From the NCBI GenBank assembly GCA_019745365.1, contig JAIETI010000026.1, positions 1 to 33,016 on the forward strand: a stretch of 33,016 bases of DNA. Direction: 5' to 3'. The stretch comes from Gemmatimonadaceae bacterium (GTDB lineage Bacteria > Gemmatimonadota > Gemmatimonadetes > Gemmatimonadales > Gemmatimonadaceae). Of this stretch, positions 15,257 to 21,856 are shown piece by piece. Within the stretch, counting starts at the first letter, position 1; every line of letters starts with the position of its first letter. Below the pieces are notes generated by a model that saw nothing but the letters and a program-made list of their open reading frames with translations, made no database searches and was not told where the DNA came from. The position numbers were made by a program, and so were the translations under genes.

Positions 15257-16416
15257 GTCGGCGCGCCTGCCTCCTCGTGCTCGATGGCGTCGGGATCGGT
15301 GCGGCGCACGATGCCGACGCGTACGGCGACCTCGGCTCGCACACGCTAGGAAATGTCGCGCGCGCGGTCGGCGGGCTCGATCTCCCCGAACTGCAGCGCG
15401 CGGGGCTCGGCAACATCGCGCCGTTGGGCGGAATGCACGCCGTGGACGCTCCCATCGGTGCGTTCGGCTTGCTCGAGCCGCGCTCCGCGGGGAAGGACTC
15501 CACCACCGGGCATTGGGAACTCGCCGGCGTGCGCCTCGTCGCGCCGTTTCCGACGTATCCACACGGCTTCCCCGACGACCTGCTGGCGGAGTTTTCCACG
15601 CGCACAGGGCGCCCGGTGATCGGGAACGCGGTGGGGAGCGGCACCGCGATGCTCGACCGTTTCGGCGAGGAGCACGCGCGCACCGGCGCGTGGATCGTCT
15701 ACACGAGCGCCGATTCGGTCTTCCAGATCGCCGCGCATGAAGGTGTGATCCCCCTCGATGAGCTCTACGCGGCGTGTGCCACCGCCCGCGCGCTGCTCGT
15801 CGCGCCGCACAACTGCTCGCGCGTCATCGCGCGTCCGTTCGTGGGATCGCCGGGGCAGTGGCAGCGCACCGGGAACCGCCGCGACTACTCGGTCGAGGCG
15901 CCGGCGGAGACGCTGCTCGACGCCTTGGCGGCGGCGGGGATCGCGCGGATCGGGGTGGGGAAGGTGGATGATCTCTTCGCGCGCCGGAATCTCGAGGGCG
16001 GGCACACGAGCGGGAACGCCGAGGGGGTCGAGCGGATCCGTGCGTGGCTCGCCTCCGGCGACGGTTTTTGCTTCGCCAACCTTGTAGATTTCGACCAGTT
16101 GTACGGCCATCGGAACGATGTGCCGGGGTTCTATCGGGCGTTGCGGGAGTTCGATGCGGCTCTCCCCTCGCTCCTCTCCGCCCTTCGCGAGGACGACCTG
16201 CTCTTCATCACCGCCGATCACGGCAACGACCCGACGACGGCCAGCTCCGATCACGCCCGGGAGAACGTTCCCCTGCTCGTGCTCGGGCCGCGCGTGCGTC
16301 CGGTCGCGCTTGGCGCGCGGTCGAGCTTCGCGGATGTCGGGGCGACGCTCGGGGAGTGGTTCGGGCTCGAATTCCGTGGTGTGGGACGCTCCTTCCTCTC
16401 GACGGTCGTCGCGTGA
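15253..16416 (+). CDS. deoB: Phosphopentomutase
   Basis: 387 residues; alkaline-phosphatase superfamily enzyme that interconverts (deoxy)ribose-1-phosphate and -5-phosphate using two metal ions, supplying DeoC with substrate. N-terminal LVLDGVGIGAAHDADAYGD carries metal-binding Asp11. KDSTTGHWEL holds the phosphorylated Thr85 (same number as in the Bacillus enzyme). VDDLFARRNLEGGHT, NLVDFDQLYGHRND and FITADHGNDPTT complete the metal site. The GTG start overlaps the alr stop (GTGA) and the stop overlaps cdd (GTGA). Together with cdd it forms a nucleoside-salvage pair inside an operon that otherwise looks devoted to the envelope. DeoC is encoded separately at 7717-8676. Confidence 0.96.
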   Translation: MSRRACLLVLDGVGIGAAHDADAYGDLGSHTLGNVARAVGGLDLPELQRAGLGNIAPLGGMHAVDAPIGAFGLLEPRSAGKDSTTGHWELAGVRLVAPFPTYPHGFPDDLLAEFSTRTGRPVIGNAVGSGTAMLDRFGEEHARTGAWIVYTSADSVFQIAAHEGVIPLDELYAACATARALLVAPHNCSRVIARPFVGSPGQWQRTGNRRDYSVEAPAETLLDALAAAGIARIGVGKVDDLFARRNLEGGHTSGNAEGVERIRAWLASGDGFCFANLVDFDQLYGHRNDVPGFYRALREFDAALPSLLSALREDDLLFITADHGNDPTTASSDHARENVPLLVLGPRVRPVALGARSSFADVGATLGEWFGLEFRGVGRSFLSTVVA

Positions 16417-16823
16417 TCGACGCCGCGACGCAGGGTGCGCTCGAACAGGCGGCGTTCGCAGCGATGCGTGCCGCGTACGCACCCTACTCCGGATTCCGCG
16501 TCGGCGCGGCATTGTTGGCTGAGGACGGTCGCATCATCACCGGGTGCAATGTCGAGAACAGCGCCTATCCGGCCGGGATCTGTGCCGAGCGTGGTGCGAT
16601 CGCGGCAGCGGTGGTGCAGGGGGTGCAGCGCTTTCGCGCGGTCGTCATCGCGACCGAGGCGGAAGAGCCCACCTCGCCCTGTGGGATCTGTCGGCAAGTC
16701 CTCGTAGAGTTCGCTCCAAATCTTCACGTCATCAGTGTGACCGCTGGCGGCGAACGCGCGACGCATTCGCTCTCTGCCTTGCTCCCGGCGCCGTTCACTC
16801 CCTCTTCGCTCCGGCATTCGTGA
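16413..16823 (+). CDS. cdd: Cytidine deaminase (homotetrameric type)
   Basis: 136 residues, the same length as the Bacillus subtilis tetrameric enzyme, converting cytidine and deoxycytidine to uridine forms. Zinc ligands are Cys57 (in GICAERGA), Cys90 and Cys93 (PCGIC), with proton shuttle Glu59. GCNVENSAYPAG forms the substrate-binding loop. The GTG start at 16413 overlaps the deoB stop; in-frame sequence further upstream is inside deoB and is rejected. The C-terminus (LLPAPFTPSSLRHS) has the LLP-F element usual at the end of the family. Its stop overlaps the next gene by GTGA. Confidence 0.95.
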   Translation: MIDAATQGALEQAAFAAMRAAYAPYSGFRVGAALLAEDGRIITGCNVENSAYPAGICAERGAIAAAVVQGVQRFRAVVIATEAEEPTSPCGICRQVLVEFAPNLHVISVTAGGERATHSLSALLPAPFTPSSLRHS

Positions 16824-18109
16824 TCCACCGTCCTTGGCTTGCCCGGTGGGTGCGGTGCGCGTGGCTCGTCCTTCTGCTCGGGGGAGCGGCGTCGTGCGCC
16901 GAATCGCTCGATGCGGGAGCGACCTGCCCGACGCTCTGCGCCTCCGGATCGCTCCCGCTCCGCGACACGACCATCACGCCGGCGCTGGCGTGGGACTCGA
17001 CGCTCACCGGCTTCCCCGACATCGGGACGGAGTTCGGCATCCTCGTCGCGACGCGCGGCGACTCGCTCGATGCGCGTGCGGTCTTCCGTTTCGACTCGAC
17101 CGTGCGGCTCTTCGCCCCCGTCGGCGACACCGTGCGTCCGATCTCGCAGGTCGATTCCGCGCGACTCCTCCTGCGCCTCGACGTGGTGAATGCGATCCTC
17201 CCGGACACCGTGGTGATCGAAGCGTTCGACGTCGACACCACCAGCGCAGACACGCTCCCCAACACACTGGTCCCGCTCTTCCGCGCGTCTCGGCTGCTGG
17301 GCTCGGTCCGCGTCCCACGCATCCTGATGCTCGACTCGCTCCGCGTGCCGCTCGACAACGCGAAGCTGTTGGCCAAGCTGCGCACGCCGGGCGCGCGGGT
17401 GCGCATCGGGATCCGGGCCACCGGCGCGACCTCGGTGCAGTTCCGCCTCCAGACGTCCGAGATCGGCCAAGGCGCCACACTGGCGTATCGCGCCACTCCC
17501 GACACCGCGGTGCGGACCGTCTTCGTACTGGGGAACTCCTCGACGCCGAAGCTCCCCGACGCGGAGCGGCTCGCGCTCCTCGACTACGGCATCACCGTGA
17601 AGGCGCCGGCCCCCGGCACCGGCGCGATCGCGACGGTCGGCGGACTCCCCGCGCGGCGCGCGTATCTCCGCTTCAACTTGCCGACCAAGTTGATCGACTC
17701 CACACAGATCGTGCGCGCGACGCTCTACTTCACCCAGCAGCCCGCGCGCGGTATCGGCGCCAAGGACACGCTGAGTGTATATGCGCAGCCACCGATCGTT
17801 GGTTCGCTCGTGAGCGACATCCGCCGTCAGGCGTCGTTCCTTGCCCCGCTCGGGATCTTCGTGAACGACTCGATTCGCCTCGCCGCCGGCGACAGCGGAA
17901 CGCGGTCACTTGAGGTCGTGAACCTGCTGCGGGGATGGAAGGGGCAGAGCGGCACCGCCGCGCCGGTCCGTGCGCTCGTGTTGCGCGCGAGCACGGAGGG
18001 GAACTCGGTGGCGGAGTTCCGCTTCGCCTCGACGACGTCGCCGATCGCGGCGCTGCGGCCCCGCATCCGCATCTCGTATGTCGGTACGCCCGACGTGGGG
18101 GTGCCATGA
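16820..18109 (+). CDS. Lipoprotein with two DNRLRE-like beta domains
   Basis: 429 residues from the GTG at 16820, overlapping cdd. The N-terminus has arginines, the hydrophobic core WLVLLLGGAASC and a lipobox cysteine at residue 26, so it is probably lipid-anchored. The remainder looks like two related halves. The first has ARAVFRFDSTV and QVDSARLLLRLDV. The second has RRAYLRFNLPTKLIDS followed by TQIVRATLYFTQQ, and it ends in LRPRIRISYVG. The pattern of expressed strand, variable loop and terminal RPRLxVxY is that of DNRLRE/CBM-like beta-sandwich modules found in surface proteins (inference from pattern, no database check). No enzyme motif is seen. It is translationally coupled to the following outer-membrane-barrel candidate by ATGA, suggesting the two work together at the cell surface. 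Confidence 0.7.
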   Translation: MIHRPWLARWVRCAWLVLLLGGAASCAESLDAGATCPTLCASGSLPLRDTTITPALAWDSTLTGFPDIGTEFGILVATRGDSLDARAVFRFDSTVRLFAPVGDTVRPISQVDSARLLLRLDVVNAILPDTVVIEAFDVDTTSADTLPNTLVPLFRASRLLGSVRVPRILMLDSLRVPLDNAKLLAKLRTPGARVRIGIRATGATSVQFRLQTSEIGQGATLAYRATPDTAVRTVFVLGNSSTPKLPDAERLALLDYGITVKAPAPGTGAIATVGGLPARRAYLRFNLPTKLIDSTQIVRATLYFTQQPARGIGAKDTLSVYAQPPIVGSLVSDIRRQASFLAPLGIFVNDSIRLAAGDSGTRSLEVVNLLRGWKGQSGTAAPVRALVLRASTEGNSVAEFRFASTTSPIAALRPRIRISYVGTPDVGVP

Positions 18110-19233
18110 TGCGCCGCCTGCTCGTGGCCTGCCTCCTCGCCGCGCCCATCGCGCTGCACGCGCAGGGGACGCTTGCCGGCCAGGGGCTCGGCTATCCGCC
18201 GGGGATGCTCTCGACGCGTGCGCTCTCCCTCGGTGGTGGCAACGCCGAGGTCGATGCGGGATCCACCACGAATCCGGCAGCGCTCGGATTGATGGGACGA
18301 GGCGGACTCTCCTTGCAGTTCGCGCCGGAGTGGCGCAACACCTCGACCGCGACGGCCTCCGTGAAGACGAAGGTCGCGCGTTTTCCGATGTTCATCGCCA
18401 GTGCGCGCGTGAACAGCAAGATCGCGGTGGCCGGGAGCTTCTCCACGCTCACCGACCGCACCTGGCAGATCTCGCAGATCGACACGCAGGACGTCGGCGG
18501 CACGCGCTACCCATCGCAACTCTCGATCACCTCGCTCGGCGCACTCAGTGAGGCGCGCGCCGCGGTGTCGTACCAGCTCTCCGAGCGCTTGTACCTCGGC
18601 GCGGCGATCATCGCGCTCACGGGGAACGACCGCCTGACGGCCGCGCGCATCTTCCCGGATTCCGCCGCGGTCGCACGCATCACCGAGGAGCGCGTCTGGA
18701 CCGGGACGGGCGAGGGCGCGCAGATCGGGGCCGTGGCCCGGCCGGATAGTTCGATCGAGATCGGTGTCTCGTACGCGATCGGCGGAAGGATGGAAGCGCG
18801 GCTCGGCGACACGCTCGTCGCCAATGCGAAGTCGCCTGGGCGGATGGCCGCCACGGTGACGTGGAGCGGACTGCCTGGCGCAACGCTGAGTGCGCGCATT
18901 GAGCAGCGGGACTGGAGCAAGCTGCGCGGGCTCGGGTACGGGCGCCCGATCGACGCGCGCGATACGCGGGACATCGGGCTCGGCGCGGAGCTGCAAGGGC
19001 CGAAGAGCGGCGCCAGTGCCCTCGCGATCCGCCTCGGGTTCCGCTCGCGCGACCTCCCGTTCCGCGTGAACGGACTCGATGTGAGCGAGACGTCGTTCTC
19101 CGGCGGCCTCGGCCTCCCCTTCTCGTTCGGACGCAGCTCGGCCGACGTCGGCGTCATCCGGGCCGTACGCACCGCCGGTTCGTCGCGCGAGCAGGCGTGG
19201 ACGTTGAGCGTCGGGTTCACCGTCCGCCCGTAG
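18106..19233 (+). CDS. Outer-membrane beta-barrel-like protein of unknown function
   Basis: 375 residues from the ATG at 18106 (ATGATG; either could be used). Signal peptide MMRRLLVACLLAAPIALHAQG. After it, LSTRALSLGGGNAEVDAGSTTNPAAL resembles the N-terminal plug/first-strand region of PorV/UPF0164 or FadL-like barrels (the TNPAA motif). The rest alternates amphipathic strands with turns (LSLQFAPEW, KIAVAGSFSTL, AAVSYQLSERLYLGAAII, SIEIGVSYAIGG, ATVTWSGLPGATLSARI, LAIRLGFRS) and ends in WTLSVGFTVRP, a strand-like C-terminus suited to BAM insertion. The exact family is not recognised. Overlap with the lipoprotein gene points to a surface pair: either the barrel exports or presents the lipoprotein, or both form one complex (inference). 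Four bases separate it from the sensor kinase gene. Confidence 0.7.
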   Translation: MMRRLLVACLLAAPIALHAQGTLAGQGLGYPPGMLSTRALSLGGGNAEVDAGSTTNPAALGLMGRGGLSLQFAPEWRNTSTATASVKTKVARFPMFIASARVNSKIAVAGSFSTLTDRTWQISQIDTQDVGGTRYPSQLSITSLGALSEARAAVSYQLSERLYLGAAIIALTGNDRLTAARIFPDSAAVARITEERVWTGTGEGAQIGAVARPDSSIEIGVSYAIGGRMEARLGDTLVANAKSPGRMAATVTWSGLPGATLSARIEQRDWSKLRGLGYGRPIDARDTRDIGLGAELQGPKSGASALAIRLGFRSRDLPFRVNGLDVSETSFSGGLGLPFSFGRSSADVGVIRAVRTAGSSREQAWTLSVGFTVRP

Positions 19234-19237
19234 GGCG

Positions 19238-20404
19238 ATGACCGCGCCCGTTCGGACCACGCCGCTCATCCTCGTGGCGGACGACGTCGAGGCGAACGTT
19301 GTGCTCCTCCGCGATCAGCTTGCCACGCTCGGGTTCGAGAGCGTGGCGGCGCACGACGCGCCGAGCGCGGTCGCGGCGGCCTTCGAGCATCGCCCCGATC
19401 TCTGCATCTTCGACGTCTCCATGCCCGTCGGCGAACTCGGCGGCGACGAGCGCGAGGCGGGGTTCGCGGCCTGTCGACGTTTGAAGCGCGATGCGCGCAC
19501 ATCGCGCATCCCGATCGTGTTCGTCACCGCCCTGAATGACACCACCGACCGCGTGAAGGCGATCGAAGCGGGCGGCGATGACTTTCTGCTCAAGCCGCAC
19601 TCCAGACTCGTCCTTGGCGCACGTGTCCGTTCGCTCCTCAAGCTGAAGGGCGCGACCGACGCACTCGAAGAATCGCTCCGCCGTCAGCGAGAGCTACAAC
19701 GCGTGCGCGACGACCTGATGAAGATGATCGTACACGATCTCAAAGCGCCGCTCTCGTCGGTGCTCGCAACGCTCGAGATGCTGCGTGATGGCGACTTCGG
19801 GCCGCTCGCCGAGCGCCAGGCGCGTGCGGTGAGCGAGGCGGAGGGGCGCGCCGAGGATCTGCTGGGGTTGATCGAGGACCTGCTCGAGGTCGCACGGATC
19901 GAAGAGCAGACATTGGTGCTGCAGCCCGAGCCGATCGCCCCTGCGGCACTGCTCCAAGAGTTGGTGTACGACTGGCGGCTCCGGATGCAGCAGGAGCAAG
20001 CGACCGCGACCGTCGATGTGGCGGACGATGCGCCCGTCTTCCGCGCCGACAAGACGCTCCTCAAGCGCGTCCTCTCGAACCTGCTGCAGAACGCGATCAC
20101 CCACTCGGCCATGGCGGTCACCCTTCGCCTCTCGGCACGCGGCGAAGCCGGCGGGATCCTGTTCGCGGTGCAGGACAACGGCCCCGGGATTCCCACGGAG
20201 TTCCAGGACGTGATCTTCCGCAAGTTCGAACAGGTCCGCGCCGCGAACGCGCCGCGCACCCGCTCCAGCGGACTCGGCCTGACGTTCTGTCGGTTGGCCG
20301 TCGAGAGCCACGGCGGGAGGATCTGGGTCCGCAGCGCCGAGGGGGAGGGAAGTATCTTCTATGTGCAGCTCCCGTTGGAGCCCGCCCCGCCGCCAGCGCC
20401 GTAG
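19238..20404 (+). CDS. Receiver-histidine kinase hybrid (REC at the N-terminus)
   Basis: 388 residues, no membrane segments. Residues about 8-130 form a receiver domain with phospho-acceptor Asp59 (CIFDVSMP), the switch threonine in FVTALND and conserved Lys119 in FLLKPH. A short coiled linker leads to a HisKA domain with His166 in MIVHDLKAPLSSVL, then a HATPase domain: N box NLLQNAITHSA, DNGPGIP, FRKFEQ and RSSGLGLTFCRLAVESHGG. An N-terminal receiver before the kinase core is the reverse of ordinary hybrid kinases. It implies a cytoplasmic relay enzyme whose activity is set by an upstream kinase, with output to a further regulator not encoded here. No DNA-binding domain is present. The stop codon TAG lies in the first unit of the micro-repeat tract that follows. 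Confidence 0.92.
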   Translation: MTAPVRTTPLILVADDVEANVVLLRDQLATLGFESVAAHDAPSAVAAAFEHRPDLCIFDVSMPVGELGGDEREAGFAACRRLKRDARTSRIPIVFVTALNDTTDRVKAIEAGGDDFLLKPHSRLVLGARVRSLLKLKGATDALEESLRRQRELQRVRDDLMKMIVHDLKAPLSSVLATLEMLRDGDFGPLAERQARAVSEAEGRAEDLLGLIEDLLEVARIEEQTLVLQPEPIAPAALLQELVYDWRLRMQQEQATATVDVADDAPVFRADKTLLKRVLSNLLQNAITHSAMAVTLRLSARGEAGGILFAVQDNGPGIPTEFQDVIFRKFEQVRAANAPRTRSSGLGLTFCRLAVESHGGRIWVRSAEGEGSIFYVQLPLEPAPPPAP

Positions 20405-20473
20405 CCGTCCGTAGCTGTCCGTAGCCGTCCGTTGTCGTTCCTGTAGTTCCCGTCCCTCCTGTCCCTCCTCTCC
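20401..20473 (+). repeat. Short-unit repeat tract between the kinase gene and miaB
   Basis: Three 10-nt units (GTAGCCGTCC, GTAGCTGTCC, GTAGCCGTCC) at 20401-20430 are followed by GTTGTCGTTCCTGTAGTTCC and a pyrimidine-rich stretch (CCCTCCTGTCCCTCCTCTCC). The first unit supplies the stop of the kinase gene. The last bases abut the GTG of miaB, so miaB has no visible Shine-Dalgarno. It contains one GTCGTTCCT, the 9-mer repeated in the ALDH linker. Confidence 0.8.
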
Positions 20474-21799
20474 GTGCCCTCCGTCTACATCGAGACTTAC
20501 GGCTGCCAGATGAACGTCAGCGATTCCGAGCTGATGTATGGCAAGCTCGCGGCTGAGGGCTACTCGCCCGTCGATGCACCTGAGGGCGCGGATGTGATCC
20601 TGGTCAACACCTGCGCGATCCGCGACAACGCGGAGCAACGGGTGATCGGGCGATTGGGCGAGCTCCGGCGGTTCATGTCGAAGGACACGATCCTCGGCGT
20701 GACCGGCTGCATGGCGCAGCGCTTGGGACCGCGGCTCCTCGCGACCGATTCGCGCGTCTCGTTGGTGGTGGGTCCCGATGCGTACCGGGCGCTGCCGGAG
20801 CTGCTCGAGCGTGCGCGGAGCGGCGAGAAGTTCACCGCGACCGACTTCGATCTCGAGGAGCACTACGAGGACTTCGTCGCGCGGCGCTTCGAAGGGGTGA
20901 AGGCGTGGATCCCCGTGCAGCGCGGGTGCGACTATCGCTGCACCTATTGCATCGTGCCGACCACGCGTGGTCCGGAGCGGAGCCGGCAGCTCGCCGAGGT
21001 GGTGCGCGAGACGCGCGAGGTGGTCGCAGCGGGGTTGAGCGAGGTGGTGCTCCTCGGCCAGACCGTCAACTCGTATCACGACGGCACGCATGACTTCGCC
21101 GATCTCCTGCGCGCCGTGGGTGCGGTGGAGGGGATCCGCCGCGTGCGGTACACGAGCCCTCATCCGAACGATTTCTCCGACCGCGTGATCGCCGCGATGG
21201 CCGAGACGCCGACGGTGTGCGCGCATGTGCATCTCCCGATGCAGAGCGGCTCGACGTCGATGTTGAAGCGCATGCTGCGTCGCTATACGCGCGAGGGGTA
21301 TCTCGACTGTGTGCAGCGCCTTCGCACGGCGATCCCAGGGCTCGGGCTCACGACCGACATCATCGTCGGTTTCCCAGGCGAGACCGATGCGGAGTTCGAG
21401 GACACCATCACGATGTGCCGTGAGGTGCGCTTCGACGACGCCTTCATGTTCAAGTTCTCGATGCGCGAGGGGACGCCGGCGGAGCGGATGCCGGCCGAGT
21501 GGACGATCCCCGACGCGGTGGTCACGGAGCGCTTCGATCGCTTGATGGCGACGGTTCGCGGTATCGCGCGCGAGAAGAACCTCGGGCGGCTCGGCGAGCG
21601 CATCGAGGTGCTCATCGAGAAGGTGGCGCGCGATGGAGAGCTGTTGCAGGCGCGCTCGGGTGACTTTAAGACGGTCATGGTCCCTGGCGATGCCTCGATG
21701 ATTGGGCAGTATCTCACCGTTGAGCTCACCGGTAGCACGGGGGCGACCTTCACGGGCACGCCGGTCCAAGCGCGAGCGCCGCTCCCCGCGCTGGCGTGA
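20474..21799 (+). CDS. miaB: tRNA-2-methylthio-N6-dimethylallyladenosine synthase MiaB
   Basis: 441 residues; radical-SAM methylthiotransferase that converts i6A37 to ms2i6A37 in tRNAs. The N-terminal MTTase domain begins VYIETYGCQMNVSDSE and binds an auxiliary 4Fe-4S cluster through Cys11, Cys47 (NTCAIR) and Cys79 (GCMAQR). The radical SAM cluster motif is Cys152-x3-Cys156-x2-Cys159 in RGCDYRCTYCIVP. HLPMQSGSTSMLKRMLRRYTR and TDIIVGFPGETDAEFEDT are typical. The C-terminal TRAM domain spans about 375-435. The GTG at 20474 gives the standard N-terminus. The paralogue RimO is excluded by the GCQMN and LLxxRSGDFKTVMV features, which fit MiaB. Confidence 0.96.
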   Translation: MPSVYIETYGCQMNVSDSELMYGKLAAEGYSPVDAPEGADVILVNTCAIRDNAEQRVIGRLGELRRFMSKDTILGVTGCMAQRLGPRLLATDSRVSLVVGPDAYRALPELLERARSGEKFTATDFDLEEHYEDFVARRFEGVKAWIPVQRGCDYRCTYCIVPTTRGPERSRQLAEVVRETREVVAAGLSEVVLLGQTVNSYHDGTHDFADLLRAVGAVEGIRRVRYTSPHPNDFSDRVIAAMAETPTVCAHVHLPMQSGSTSMLKRMLRRYTREGYLDCVQRLRTAIPGLGLTTDIIVGFPGETDAEFEDTITMCREVRFDDAFMFKFSMREGTPAERMPAEWTIPDAVVTERFDRLMATVRGIAREKNLGRLGERIEVLIEKVARDGELLQARSGDFKTVMVPGDASMIGQYLTVELTGSTGATFTGTPVQARAPLPALA

Positions 21800-21807
21800 T
21801 GCGTTCC

Positions 21808-21835
21808 GCACTCGCGCGCTGACGCGCGCGAGTGC
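21808..21835. terminator. Perfect 12-bp hairpin between miaB and comEC
   Basis: GCACTCGCGCGC at 21808-21819, loop TGAC, GCGCGCGAGTGC at 21824-21835. It starts nine bases after the miaB stop and ends 21 bases before the comEC GTG. No T run follows it. It could be a terminator or attenuator separating the two genes, or protect the miaB 3' end. Confidence 0.6.
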
Positions 21836-21856
21836 ACGCGGCAGCATGGTGCCGCT

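Noticed and set aside
20474-21799. RimO rather than MiaB
   Set aside because: The N-terminal TYGCQMN block, the radical SAM RGCDYRCTYCIVP motif and the DFKTVMV TRAM segment fit MiaB.
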